Assembly: GCA_015075445.1 (NCBI GenBank) | Contig: JABTUJ010000023.1 | Location: forward strand, 62,001 to 126,000 | DNA: 64,000 nt | From: Verrucomicrobiales bacterium | GTDB taxonomy: Bacteria; Verrucomicrobiota; Verrucomicrobiia; Limisphaerales; J093 | Direction: 5' to 3' | In this document: one piece after another, positions 54,265 through 63,554 of the stretch | Position numbering within the stretch: the first letter of the stretch is position 1 | How the letters are laid out: every line of letters begins with the position of its first letter | Notes under the pieces: generated by a model | What the model saw: the letters and a program-made list of their open reading frames with translations, nothing else | Database searches by the model: none | What the model was told of the DNA's origin: nothing | Made by a program: the position numbers and the translations under genes

Positions 54265-55410
54265 TCACCCGCGCTTACGTACCCGGGTCACCACCGCCGC
54301 CAGTGCCTCCGCCGCCGCCATCACCTCGGCACGCGTGGTCTCCGGACCCAGCGAGAAGCGAACCAGACCGCTGGCTTCGGTCGCTGAAGCCCCGAGGCTC
54401 GTCAGCACGTGGGAGGGCTCCAGCGATCCTGCTGAGCACGCGGAACCGCTCGAGGCGCAGACGCCGGCGAGATCCAGTCCGGCGAGGAGCGATAGGCTGT
54501 CGCAACCCGAGACCGTGATGGCCAGGGTGTTGGCCAGACGCTGGGGCAAGGGCGGTCCCCAGCGGCGCGTCCCCTCGATGGCCAGGCAGCGGGTTTCGAG
54601 GAGAGCGGTGAGCGGTTCGAGACGGGATCGGTCGAACAACGGCGGTTTCGTGAATCGTTCCCAGGCGGTAACCAAACCGACAATCGCGGGCAGATTCTCG
54701 GTTCCGGCGCGGCGGTCGTTCTCCTGGCTGCCGCCCATGAGGAGGGGTTGCAGAGGGAGCGGCGACCGGGCGTACAGGACCCCAGCGCCCCGCGGCCCAC
54801 CCAGCTTGTGGGCACAAGCGGCCACGAGGTCAGCCGCGAAATCGTCAATCGCACCGACGGGCTCCTTGCCAAACCACTGAACGGCGTCGGTGTGGAAACA
54901 CACCCCGTGCTCCCGGCAGAGCTCGCCAATCTCACGGACCGGCTCAAGGGTCCCCACCTCGTTGTTGGCGGCCATGACCGACACCAGCGTCGTGTCGGGG
55001 CGCAGCGCACGCCGCACTTCCTCAGGCTCAATCACTCCCAAGGGGTCAGTAGATAGTATGGTAACCTCGAACCCCTCCCGCGCCGCCAGATACTCAAAAG
55101 CCTGCCGCACCGACGGATGCTCCACCGCCGAAGTGATCAGGTGCCGCCCGCGATCGCGCCGAGCCCGGGCCGCGCCGAGCACGGCGAGATTATTGGCCTC
55201 GGTGCCACCCGACGTAAAAACGATCTCGCTGGGACGGCAGCCCCACAGAACCGCCAGCCGTTCGCGGCTTTCGTCCAGCAGGGCCCGGGCGCTACGACCG
55301 GCGGCGTGAATACTGGATGGGTTGCCGAACGCAGCCAGCTCCGCTCCGCGCACCACTACCCCCACCTGCGTGTCCAGGGGGGTGGTGGCGTTGTGATCTA
55401 GGTAGATCAG
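54265..55410 (-). CDS. Cysteine desulfurase (NifS/IscS class)
   Basis: Coding runs as IYLDHNATTPLDTQVGVVVR, then GNPSSIHAAGRSARALLDES, EIVFTSGGTEANNLAVLGAA, HLITSAVEHPSVRQAFEYL, CFHTDAVQWFGKEPV, and the PLP lysine in ACAHKLGGPRGAGVLYARS. The active cysteine is in the ASSGSACSAGSLEPSHVLTS loop. The family start is normally an ATG just before IYLDHNATT, but here that codon is CTG (55410-55408), preceded two codons upstream by an in-frame TGA. A GTG at Val-12/Gly-13 would cut off the start of the fold. Likely CTG initiation or one lost A (ccccTGATC for ccccATGATC). 381 residues. It mobilises sulfur for Fe-S clusters. Three bases after the redoxin gene. Confidence 0.9.
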   Translation of the reverse strand: MIYLDHNATTPLDTQVGVVVRGAELAAFGNPSSIHAAGRSARALLDESRERLAVLWGCRPSEIVFTSGGTEANNLAVLGAARARRDRGRHLITSAVEHPSVRQAFEYLAAREGFEVTILSTDPLGVIEPEEVRRALRPDTTLVSVMAANNEVGTLEPVREIGELCREHGVCFHTDAVQWFGKEPVGAIDDFAADLVAACAHKLGGPRGAGVLYARSPLPLQPLLMGGSQENDRRAGTENLPAIVGLVTAWERFTKPPLFDRSRLEPLTALLETRCLAIEGTRRWGPPLPQRLANTLAITVSGCDSLSLLAGLDLAGVCASSGSACSAGSLEPSHVLTSLGASATEASGLVRFSLGPETTRAEVMAAAEALAAVVTRVRKRG

Positions 55411-55413
55411 GGG

Positions 55414-56013
55414 TCAGTCGGCGTATTTCACGCCACAACCGTAGGGCTTGGTTTCGGCCAGAGGCACCGCGCGGCCGGCCATCAGGGCTTCCACAGCTTG
55501 TTTGACGTGGTTCTTCGCGGTGCGGGGATCGCCGGCGGCAGTCGCGCGATCGTCGATGGCGCCTTGGTAAGCAAGCGTACCCTGCGCATCGATGACAAAC
55601 ATATGCGGGGTGGTCTTCATGCCGTAGAGCTTGCCCAAGGTGCCGGCGCTGTCGTCGATCCAGGCCGTGGCCTTCATGTTCTGGGCGGCGAACTCGGCAC
55701 GCGCGGCGGCAGCGGCGCGGTGACTGGGATTGCCTTGGGCGGTGGAGTTCACCACCAGCCAGATGCCGCCCTTGCTGGTGACACTCGCTTGCAGGGCCTG
55801 CATGGCGCCGGTCTTGTAGTGGTTGGCGCAGAAGGGGCAATCGAGATTGTAGGCCTCCAGGACGACGATCTTGCCACGGTAGTCGCTGAGACGGTGCGTC
55901 TTGCCAGTCACGTCCTTCGCGACGAAATCCGGTGCGGGCTTGCCCGCGGTGACTTCCGCACGCGCCATTCCGGCGGCACCCAATATCAGGAGAGCGGCGA
56001 GCAAAGTTTTCAT
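55414..56013 (-). CDS. Secreted thioredoxin-fold redoxin
   Basis: 199 residues from ATG 56013. The signal peptide MKTLLAALLILGAAGMARA is followed by an AhpC/TSA-thioredoxin fold: GKPAPDFVAKDVTGKTHRLS, the active site LDCPFCANHY (CxxC), GTLGKLYGMKTTPHMFVIDA with the cis-Pro, and a second cysteine near the end (PYGCGVKYAD). Exported thiol redox protein. The DsbD-like gene upstream could keep it reduced across the membrane. The cysteine desulfurase gene begins 3 bp downstream. Confidence 0.9.
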   Translation of the reverse strand: MKTLLAALLILGAAGMARAEVTAGKPAPDFVAKDVTGKTHRLSDYRGKIVVLEAYNLDCPFCANHYKTGAMQALQASVTSKGGIWLVVNSTAQGNPSHRAAAAARAEFAAQNMKATAWIDDSAGTLGKLYGMKTTPHMFVIDAQGTLAYQGAIDDRATAAGDPRTAKNHVKQAVEALMAGRAVPLAETKPYGCGVKYAD

Positions 56014-56104
56014 AGGTTTACGCAGTGTGTCACGTCAGTACCGGCAGTCCGCCGCGATCCCGACGTGTCCAATGGTAGTCAGAAGGTGCGCGAACCGCAA
56101 ATAT

Positions 56105-58333
56105 TCAGGCCTTCGGGCCGGTGGCCGGCGTGGCTCCAGCCGCTTGATTAAGGGCTTCCAGCACAATGCCGGGGGTCAGTAACTCGGGGAGAACCAGCGC
56201 AGGCCGGGTGGGATCCGCCGGGAAGACCAGCACCAGCGGCACGCCTGCCCGCCCGTAGCGCTTCAGTTCCTCGGTGATCCGCGGATCGCGATCCGTGTAA
56301 TCGGCGCGGAGAGCCACGACGTTCAGTTGGCCCATGCGGCCGCGGACGCTGGGAATGTCGATGGCGAACTTCTTGTTGGAACGGCAGTTGGGACACCACT
56401 TGGCGGTGAAATCCACCAGGACGATCTGGCCCGAACGGCGGGCGTCCTCCACCACGGCCGGACTCCAGGGTCGCCACTCCAACCCATCGGGTGTGTCTTT
56501 GAAGACGGAGGCGGAGGCGGTGCTGCCCACCGGATTGCGCCAGTGCAATTGCCCTTCCAGGATCACGACGTACGCCCCCGCGAGCAGCCCCACGCAGATC
56601 ATCGTGGCGAGGCCTTTGCGTCGTGTGCCCCGCTGGATGAACTCGCCCCAGACCCAGACGGTAAGCGCGATGACGGCCAGGAACATCCCCAGCCAGAGGA
56701 CGCCCCCCGGTCCGTAGGACGGGGCCGTGAACTCAAACATCCAAACCGCCGTGCCCAACATTGGGAAGCCCATGGCCACCTTGAACTTATGCATCCACGC
56801 CCCGGGCTTCGGGAGAAACCGCAACCAGCCGGGTCGCCAGCTCAGCAGTACGTAAGGGCTCGCCAGTCCCGCTCCGATCGTCAGAAACATCAGGACGATG
56901 ATCACCGGCGATTGCGTGAAGGCGAACCCGACCGCAATCGCGAGGATCGGGGCGGTGCAGGACGTTCCCAACGCGGTGGCGAGGATGCCGTTGAAGAAGG
57001 CCCCAGGGTAACCCTCTCGCGTGGTCAACTTGGCCGCGGCGCCCAAAGCGGTGCCACCAATGACGATCTCGAACACGCCAAAGAGATTCAGCGCGACGAG
57101 CAAGACAACCACGAGCAAGGCCAGCCGGAAATAGGGGTTCTGCATCTGCATCCCCCAACTGGCTCCTCCGCCAGCCTGCTGGACGCTCACCACCACGGTC
57201 GCGATGGCCAGAAACGACAGGAGCACGCCCAAGCCGTACATGAGCCCGAGCCGGCGAACCCGCTCCGGCGCTTCCTTGCTCTGCTGGACGAACCCGAGGA
57301 TCTTCAGGGCGATGACCGGCAGGACGCAGGGCATGATGTTGAGAATCAGCCCGCCAAGGAACGCAAAGGCCAACATCAAGAGCAGCGAGGCTCTCGGCGT
57401 GCCAGGTCCGCTCGTGCCGGCGAACGATTCGGCCGCGGACGAGCCAGAGCCCGAGGCGGTTTGCTCAGCGGTGGGGGGCAAATTGACCCGGACTTCGACC
57501 GCACGGGCAGGGGAACCGGCCACGGCGGGCTGGACCAGGATCCCGGCGATCTCCTGGGGGAACTGGTCGGCGAAGCGTTTGAGGTTCTTGGCGAGTCGGA
57601 AGGTGCCTTCGGGCGAGGGCTGGCGCGTGACCGCGGGGGCGATCTCGTAATCTTCGTGGGGATAAGGATAGAAATCCGCGGGATGGAGCATACTATCTAC
57701 TGACCCCTCAAGAATAAAGGTGGCGGTGCTGCCTGTGGGAGGTTCCTGCCAGGCGGCGGTCACGGCTCGGGCAGCGTCGGGACGCGGGATGCGCGCCTGC
57801 CAGGACTGGATGAGGGCGGCGTGCGGCGAAAGTTCGCGGTCGGTACCGATCTGGAGTGTCGCTTGGACGGGCGCACTGCCCGGGACACAGGCGACCTGGC
57901 ACTCGAGCCAGTCCACCCGGGCTTGCAGCAGGGCCGGGCCGGGTTTGACCGCGTCGGCCAGAGTCAACGGGACCAGTAGCAGGACCTCGTCGTGATAGAC
58001 ATACGTGGTCAGGCCGCCGGATTCGTAGGGCTCGGGCGGAGGCCACTGAATGTCGCCGGCCGTGATACCAGGCGGCAGTGTCCAGGCGATGGACGTGGGG
58101 AGGCCGGACTCACCCGGGTTGCGCCAATAGGTGTGCCAGGTGGGATCCATCTGGAGCCGGATGGCGGCGGTGACGGTTTCGCCGGGGCGCGCGGAGGCGG
58201 CGTCGAGCAGCAGACTCGCGCGGGTGTGCGAGTCGGCGGCCTGCGAGGTCGACAGACCCGCCCCCAGGAGAGCCAACGATGCGACGATAAGTCTCCACGG
58301 ATTCGAGCGACGCCGAAAGCGAGCGATCAGCAT
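56105..58333 (-). CDS. dsbD: Thiol:disulfide interchange protein DsbD-like
   Basis: 742 residues from ATG 58333, preferred to upstream in-frame starts because the signal sequence (SNPWRLIVASLALLGAGLST) follows it closely. The N-terminal periplasmic domain has LQMDPTWHTYWRNPGESGLP and a Cys pair (LECQVACVPG). The central eight-span domain holds the two redox cysteines in NIMPCVLPVIALKILG and ALGTSCTAPILAIAVGF. A C-terminal thioredoxin domain ends with DFTAKWCPNCRSNKKFA. This order is that of DsbD proteins, which carry electrons from cytoplasmic thioredoxin to periplasmic partners. The downstream redoxin is a plausible partner. Confidence 0.93.
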   Translation of the reverse strand: MLIARFRRRSNPWRLIVASLALLGAGLSTSQAADSHTRASLLLDAASARPGETVTAAIRLQMDPTWHTYWRNPGESGLPTSIAWTLPPGITAGDIQWPPPEPYESGGLTTYVYHDEVLLLVPLTLADAVKPGPALLQARVDWLECQVACVPGSAPVQATLQIGTDRELSPHAALIQSWQARIPRPDAARAVTAAWQEPPTGSTATFILEGSVDSMLHPADFYPYPHEDYEIAPAVTRQPSPEGTFRLAKNLKRFADQFPQEIAGILVQPAVAGSPARAVEVRVNLPPTAEQTASGSGSSAAESFAGTSGPGTPRASLLLMLAFAFLGGLILNIMPCVLPVIALKILGFVQQSKEAPERVRRLGLMYGLGVLLSFLAIATVVVSVQQAGGGASWGMQMQNPYFRLALLVVVLLVALNLFGVFEIVIGGTALGAAAKLTTREGYPGAFFNGILATALGTSCTAPILAIAVGFAFTQSPVIIVLMFLTIGAGLASPYVLLSWRPGWLRFLPKPGAWMHKFKVAMGFPMLGTAVWMFEFTAPSYGPGGVLWLGMFLAVIALTVWVWGEFIQRGTRRKGLATMICVGLLAGAYVVILEGQLHWRNPVGSTASASVFKDTPDGLEWRPWSPAVVEDARRSGQIVLVDFTAKWCPNCRSNKKFAIDIPSVRGRMGQLNVVALRADYTDRDPRITEELKRYGRAGVPLVLVFPADPTRPALVLPELLTPGIVLEALNQAAGATPATGPKA

Positions 58334-58565
58334 GCCCGGAAATTGGCAGAGCCGGCCGCGAATGCAACGTTTGGCCGGTTGCCTCCCGCGTTGGGTTTGA
58401 GACTCCTGTGCCCTGCACCCCCGCCCACAGAAGGCAACGAAGGTAACCAAGACCAGGCGTCGCGCGTTCGCGCGTTGGGCTGGGAAACGCACACTTGCTA
58501 TGACTCGTCAATTCCGGGTAGGGTGCGGCCGGTCGGCTTCAGCAAGACTGTGCCCACCGAGATTC

Positions 58566-59381
58566 ATGACGAGAGCCCCTGTTTCCCAAAGCCGCTCCGG
58601 CGCCTTCACCCTGATCGAGTTGCTGGTGGTGATTGCCATTATCGCGATCCTGGCGTCGATGCTCCTCCCCGCGTTGTCGAAGGCCAAAGGCCGCGCCCAG
58701 GCCATTGGTTGCCTGAACAACCTGAAGCAACTGGGGATCATCTGGGAAATGTACGCGGGGGATAACAACGAGTCGGTGGTGCTGAACGGGAGCGGGACCG
58801 ATTCGGCTGTGCCGCTTACCTGGGTGGGCGGCAGTTTCGAGGGCGCGCCCTTGGACAACACGAACATCTTCAAGCTCATCGATCCCCGCTATTCGCTCTT
58901 CGGTCCCTATTTGAAGTCAGCCGAGATCTACCGGTGTCCGGGGGACAAGACCATGGAGCTGGTGGGTGGGAAGCGCCAGCGGGTGGTGCGGAGCTACGGG
59001 ATGAACTCCTTCGTGGGCTGGGCGGGACCGGCTTACCGCGAGAATCCCCAGACGGGTTATCGGGTCTATAAAAAGACCGCGGACATGACCGATCCGGGAC
59101 CGTCAGGGTTGTTTGTCATCGCCGAGATTCACCACGACAGCATTTGCCGGCCGTTCTTCGGGATGATCATGAATCGCTCCGCCTATTACCACATCCCCGC
59201 GGATTACCATCGTCCTTCGAGCACGATTTCGTTCGCGGATGGTCATGGCGAGATTCACAAGTGGGTGGATCCGCGCACGCAGAAGCCGCCGGCGAATCTG
59301 GGCTGGCACGACCACAACTACTCGGTACCGAACAGCCGGGATGTGGCGTGGCTCCAGCAACGCGCCTCGACGCGGCGGTAA
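58566..59381 (+). CDS. Prepilin-type secreted protein (Verrucomicrobia type)
   Basis: 271 residues from ATG 58566. The N-terminal prepilin signal is GAFTLIELLVVIAIIAIL then SMLLPALSKAKGRAQ, a leader cut after Gly with the expected Glu at +5. The body carries NNLKQLGIIWEMYAGDNNES and a C-terminal ISFADGHGEIHKWVDPRTQ block. Proteins of this plan occur in dozens to hundreds per genome in this phylum and in Planctomycetes. They go through type II-like secretion; individual roles are unknown. No pilus genes stand beside it. Divergent from dsbD. Confidence 0.88.
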   Translation: MTRAPVSQSRSGAFTLIELLVVIAIIAILASMLLPALSKAKGRAQAIGCLNNLKQLGIIWEMYAGDNNESVVLNGSGTDSAVPLTWVGGSFEGAPLDNTNIFKLIDPRYSLFGPYLKSAEIYRCPGDKTMELVGGKRQRVVRSYGMNSFVGWAGPAYRENPQTGYRVYKKTADMTDPGPSGLFVIAEIHHDSICRPFFGMIMNRSAYYHIPADYHRPSSTISFADGHGEIHKWVDPRTQKPPANLGWHDHNYSVPNSRDVAWLQQRASTRR

Positions 59382-59402
59382 GCGACGCGGGGATGCGAAG
59401 GC

Positions 59403-60941
59403 ATGTCCGGGCTGTTCCGCGTCAAGCCGCTGGACCGTCTCATCGGGGAGACGGAGAGGTCGGGAGGCCAGTTGCGGCGGACCTTGGGGCCGGTGCAGCT
59501 CACTTTCCTCGGGATTGGCGCGATCGTCGGAGCGGGCATCTTCTCTACTGTAGGGACCGCGGCGGCGGGGGGGCCGAATCATCTGGGGGCTGGTCCAGGG
59601 CTGGTGATCTCCTTTCTGATGGTGGCCGTAGCATGCGGGTTCGCGGCGCTGTGCTATGCGGAGTTCGCGGCGATGGTGCCGGTGTCGGGCTCCGCATACA
59701 CGTACGCGTACGCGACGCTCGGTGAGCTGGTGGCGTGGTTGATCGGGTGGGACTTGATCCTCGAGTATGCGGTGAGCAACGCCGCCGTGGCGATCTCGTG
59801 GTCGGGCTACTTTCAGGAGCTGCTGCGAGGTTTTCAGATCACGATCCCGGCCTGGCTGGGCACCGATTACCGGTCGGCGGTGCAGGCGGCGACCGCGGTG
59901 GCGGGGGCGCAGGCGAGCGGGGTGGACCCGGCCACTCTCGGGGCGAGCGTGGTGCGCGGGGCGACGGCCTTGGCGGACGCACCCCGGGTGCTCGGAGTTC
60001 CGCTGATCTTCAATCTCCCGGCTTTCGGGATCGTGGCGGTGATCACCTACATCGCGTTGATCGGCATCCGGGAGACGGCCCGGGCGAACACGACCCTGGC
60101 GGTCGGCAAGCTGCTGATCATCGCGTTCTTCGTGGTGCTGGGGGCGTGGCATGTGAAGCCGGAGAACTGGACGGATTTCGCGCCCAACGGCATGGCGGGG
60201 ATCTCCGCGGCGGCGGCCATCATCTTCTTTGCGTACATCGGGTTTGACGCCGTCTCGACCGCTTCGGAGGAGGCGCGGAACCCGCAGCGGGACATGCCGA
60301 TTGGGATTCTGGGCAGCCTGGTGGTGTGCACGGTGATTTACGTCGCGGTGGCGGTGGTGCTGACCGGGATGGTGCCCTGGAACACCCTCGGCAACGCGGA
60401 ACCTCTGGCCTTCGCCTTTTCCTCGCTGGGCCAGCACTGGATTGCCGGGATCATCGCCTTCGGGGCGGTGTTGGCGACGACGTCGGCGCTGTTGCCGTTC
60501 CAGGTGGGGCAGACGCGCATCTTCTTCGCGATGGGGCGGGACGGTCTGCTCCCGCCGTGGGCGGCGAAGGTGCATCCGCGCTGGCGGACGCCGCATGTGA
60601 CGACGATTCTGACGGGGATCATGGTGGCGGCGTTTTCGTCGCTGGCCAACATCAACGAGTTGGTCGAGCTGACGAACATCGGCACGCTGCTGGCCTTCAT
60701 GCTGGTGGCGGCGGGCATCCTGATTCTGCGGTGGAAAGAGCCGGGCCGGGCGCGGCCCTTTCGGGCGCCGCTGGTGCCCTGGGTGCCGTTGGCGGCGATT
60801 GTCTGCTGCGGCTATCTGATGTTGAAGCTGCCGTGGATCACGTGGGTGTGGTTCTCCGGCTGGATGGCGGTGGGTGTGGTCTTCTATTTCGCATACGGGC
60901 GTCACCGCAGCCGGCTGGCGGCGGGCGGGCGCGAGGCGTGA
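59403..60941 (+). CDS. APC-family amino acid permease
   Basis: 512 residues with twelve or more spans. Signatures are LTFLGIGAIVGAGIFSTVGT in the first span, AGPGLVISFLMVAVACGFAA in the second, FFAYIGFDAVSTASEEARNP in the substrate region, and GQTRIFFAMGRDGLLPPWAA followed by VHPRWRTPHVTTILTGIMVA. This pattern fits cationic or broad-range amino acid transporters of the YfnA/CAT type. It takes up amino acids by proton symport. Begins 21 bp after the prepilin-like gene. Confidence 0.92.
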   Translation: MSGLFRVKPLDRLIGETERSGGQLRRTLGPVQLTFLGIGAIVGAGIFSTVGTAAAGGPNHLGAGPGLVISFLMVAVACGFAALCYAEFAAMVPVSGSAYTYAYATLGELVAWLIGWDLILEYAVSNAAVAISWSGYFQELLRGFQITIPAWLGTDYRSAVQAATAVAGAQASGVDPATLGASVVRGATALADAPRVLGVPLIFNLPAFGIVAVITYIALIGIRETARANTTLAVGKLLIIAFFVVLGAWHVKPENWTDFAPNGMAGISAAAAIIFFAYIGFDAVSTASEEARNPQRDMPIGILGSLVVCTVIYVAVAVVLTGMVPWNTLGNAEPLAFAFSSLGQHWIAGIIAFGAVLATTSALLPFQVGQTRIFFAMGRDGLLPPWAAKVHPRWRTPHVTTILTGIMVAAFSSLANINELVELTNIGTLLAFMLVAAGILILRWKEPGRARPFRAPLVPWVPLAAIVCCGYLMLKLPWITWVWFSGWMAVGVVFYFAYGRHRSRLAAGGREA

Positions 60942-61012
60942 CCGGAGGATTCCCGGGCTGATGAGCGAGGCCCGTTTGACACGGCTCCCCTGCGTTCGTA
61001 GGTTCGGTCCGT

Positions 61013-61360
61013 ATGCAGGTCAGCGTGGAACAGCAGGAACCGGTCGTGCGGTTGTCGGCAGGCGCGGCGAACGAGTTGCGCGAGATGATGCGTCGCGAAG
61101 GGCCGGGTCGTCACCTGCGGGTTTATGTCGAAAAAGGTGGCTGTTCGGGCTTGCAGTACGGGCTGGTGTTCGACGAATGTCGTCCCGGTGACGCCATCAG
61201 CGAGCAGGAAGGCGTCTCGGTGTTGGTGGATTCTTTCAGCGCGGGTTTTGTGCGGGGGTCGGTGGTGGATTTTGACGACAGCCTGAACGGCGGGGGCTTC
61301 AAGCTGGTCAATCCCAACGCCCGCCAATCTTGCGGTTGCGGCAAGTCATTTGAGGCCTGA
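61013..61360 (+). CDS. Iron-sulfur cluster carrier, HesB/IscA family
   Basis: 115 residues from ATG 61013. The three ligand cysteines are C44 (VEKGGCSGLQYGLVFDE) and C107/C109 (RQSCGCGKSFEA), at the spacing of A-type carriers. VDFDDSLNGGGFKLVNPNAR is the family block. It delivers Fe-S clusters to apoproteins; a cysteine desulfurase lies 6 kb away on the opposite strand. A strong hairpin 34 bp downstream may end the transcript. Confidence 0.95.
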   Translation: MQVSVEQQEPVVRLSAGAANELREMMRREGPGRHLRVYVEKGGCSGLQYGLVFDECRPGDAISEQEGVSVLVDSFSAGFVRGSVVDFDDSLNGGGFKLVNPNARQSCGCGKSFEA

Positions 61361-61393
61361 CGGCGGAACCGCGGTCCGTCGCCGACCGAAAAC

Positions 61394-61420
61394 AGCCGCC
61401 CGGTGCGATGCCGGGCGGCT
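61394..61420 (+). terminator. Stem-loop after the IscA-like gene
   Basis: AGCCGCCCGG-tgcgatg-CCGGGCGGCT is a perfect 10-bp G+C-rich stem with a 7-base loop. It is followed by accattttc rather than a pure T run, so it may be an atypical terminator or a transcript-stabilising hairpin. Confidence 0.6.
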
Positions 61421-61536
61421 ACCATTTTCAGCAAGGGGGGTTCGTGGCTCGCGGCCATCACGCAGCGGCACTTGCGTAGGAAAACAGATTGGCAAGAGGC
61501 GGTGGGGCTCCGTAGTTTCCCTCCCACGTTGATGTT

Positions 61537-63348
61537 ATGAAACCAAGTATGCTCCTCGGATGGAAAGCTTCCCTCGCCCGAACCGGGCGCCTGAGTCGGA
61601 CGGCGCTGGGCGTTGCTCTTGGGTTGGCCGCGTGGCTCGCGCTGCCCGCGGCGTGGGCCCAGGCACCGACGGTCACCAGTGTCACGCCCGCGAACGGCGC
61701 CACGGGGGTTTCGATCACCAGTCCGTTGGTGTTCGTCTTCAACCAGAACATGGACACCGGCGTGGATGCGTTTCCCAGTTTCCCGCCGTTCGCCATCGGT
61801 AATCTGGAACTCACCCCATCCGGGTTCGTGGACAGCGAGTGGAGCACGGACGGTCGAACGCTGACCTGCACGCCGAGCTCGGAATGGCCGGCCCAGACCA
61901 CGATCACCTGGCGGCTGAATCCGGCCGGCACCTTCATGCCCTTCACCAGCAGCAGCGGCACGCCGGTGGCCACCACCTCCGGAACCTTCACGACCGGGGA
62001 GGGTGGCGGGAGTGGCGGTGACGAGGCTCCCACGCTGATTGCGGTGAAGCCCGCGAACGGCGCGACGAGTGTGTCGGTCACCACGACGGTGGTGTTCGAG
62101 TTCGACCAGGAAATGAAAGAGAACCCGCTGCTGGGCGGCTTTCCGCCGGCCGTTCCGGGTGCGATCGCGTGGGGGGGGACCGGCGTGACTGCCTCGAAGT
62201 TCTCTTATGCGTGGAGCGCCGACGGGAGGACGCTCACCTGCACGTATGCCGGCGGGCTGCCCGGCGAGACGCTTATCACGTGGGCATTGAACCCGGCTGG
62301 CGCGGTGATCAAACTGGAGAGCGCGGCTGGCGAACCGCTCGAGACCGGCCGCTATAGCGGGCAGTTCACCACCGGGGAGGGCGGCAGCGGCGGCGAGGAC
62401 TGTGACCCGGACGGGTATCCGGAGACGTGGGGAACCTATTCGCTCTCGAAGATGGCGATGTACCAGCAGACGTCGACCGCCGACCCGGTGCCGGATGGGG
62501 AATCGCCTTTCATGTTCGGCGTCTTCCTGACCAGCCCGCAAGCGGGGCCCGCCCTGACGGCCGGCACCCTGACCCTGCCGGACAACAGCACCAAGACCCT
62601 TGAGGCCATCTTCAGCTTCCTGAGCTATAGCGACACGCCCGCTACGGAAGCCGCTCTGAACGCCGCCTACCCGCCCGGTAACTACACCCTCCGTTTCACC
62701 CAGAGCGGGCAAGCGGAGCGCGTCATCACCATGACCATGCCCGCCGTCACCATCCCGGTCCCCAAGATCGCGAACTTCAACGAAGCCCAAACGGTGAACG
62801 CCGCGCAGGATTTCACACTGCGCTGGAACGCCTTCACCGGGGCGGGCGCTGCCGATTACCTCTCGGTGATGGTCACCGACACCAACGGCAATGTGATGTT
62901 CCAGGCGCCGAACCTGTGCATCCCGCGCGAGCTCCCCGTGACCGCCACCTCGACGGTCATTCCCGCCAACGCGCTGCAGACCGACAAGACTTATCGCGGC
63001 ACGCTCACCTTCGGCCGCATGTTCTACTCGTCGACCAACGCGGTGCCGGAGATGGGCGGTTTCGGCGGATACGCACGCTTCACCGAGTTCACGGTCAAGA
63101 CCGGCACCGGCGGCGCCGCGGGCCAGGCGCGCTTCACGGGCTATCGTCTGCTCCCCAACGGCAACCCGCAAATGGATCTCACCGGCACGCCGGGAGCCTC
63201 CTACACCATCCAGCGGACGGGGAACGTCGGCTCGGCCAACTGGACCAGCGCCGGCACGGCGACCATGAACGGAGGCGGCCAGGCGGTGTTCGAGGACACG
63301 CAGGCCGGCAAGGTGTTCCCGCTCTTTTACCGGGCGGTGGGCAATTAG
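61537..63348 (+). CDS. Secreted protein with SbsA-type Ig-like (Big_5) domains
   Basis: 603 residues from ATG 61537. A signal peptide (GVALGLAAWLALPAAWA) is followed by two closely related Big_5-like units: PTVTSVTPANGATGVSITSP LVFVFNQNM and PTLIAVKPANGATSVSVTTT VVFEFDQEM. Each contains a DGRTLTCT motif, and they are joined by Gly-rich linkers (TTGEGGGSGGDEAP). A central domain with an SKMAMYQQT start, and a terminal AGQARFTGYRLLPNGNPQMD with SYTIQRTGNVGSANW, resemble C-terminal modules of other surface proteins in this phylum. Likely secreted or surface-attached; ligand unknown. Confidence 0.87.
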   Translation: MKPSMLLGWKASLARTGRLSRTALGVALGLAAWLALPAAWAQAPTVTSVTPANGATGVSITSPLVFVFNQNMDTGVDAFPSFPPFAIGNLELTPSGFVDSEWSTDGRTLTCTPSSEWPAQTTITWRLNPAGTFMPFTSSSGTPVATTSGTFTTGEGGGSGGDEAPTLIAVKPANGATSVSVTTTVVFEFDQEMKENPLLGGFPPAVPGAIAWGGTGVTASKFSYAWSADGRTLTCTYAGGLPGETLITWALNPAGAVIKLESAAGEPLETGRYSGQFTTGEGGSGGEDCDPDGYPETWGTYSLSKMAMYQQTSTADPVPDGESPFMFGVFLTSPQAGPALTAGTLTLPDNSTKTLEAIFSFLSYSDTPATEAALNAAYPPGNYTLRFTQSGQAERVITMTMPAVTIPVPKIANFNEAQTVNAAQDFTLRWNAFTGAGAADYLSVMVTDTNGNVMFQAPNLCIPRELPVTATSTVIPANALQTDKTYRGTLTFGRMFYSSTNAVPEMGGFGGYARFTEFTVKTGTGGAAGQARFTGYRLLPNGNPQMDLTGTPGASYTIQRTGNVGSANWTSAGTATMNGGGQAVFEDTQAGKVFPLFYRAVGN

Positions 63349-63378
63349 CGCCTGGCGGATTCGGCGAACGCCAGCTAC

Positions 63379-63540
63379 CCCCGCCGCGTGGGGGCACGCG
63401 GCCTACAGCTTGCGGGGCTGACCCCGCCGCGTGAGGGCACGCGGCCTACAGCTTGCGGGGCTGACCCCGCCGCGTGAGGGCACGCGGCCTACAGTCTGCG
63501 AGGCTGACCCCGCCGCGTGAGGGCACGCGGCCTACAGCTT
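63379..63540 (+). repeat. 43-bp tandem repeat, 3.8 units
   Basis: Unit CCCCGCCGCGTGAGGGCACG then CGGCCTACAGCTTGCGGGGC and TGA, repeated with few changes. Each holds a CGCGTG-aggg-CACGCG hairpin. It follows the stop of the secreted protein by 30 bp and precedes the beta-helix gene. A single related element lies at 31719. Confidence 0.9.
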
Positions 63541-63554
63541 GAAGGACGGCGCGG

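Noticed and set aside
63379..63540. Tandem repeats considered as a CRISPR array
   Set aside because: Units are contiguous without unique spacers and no cas genes are present.
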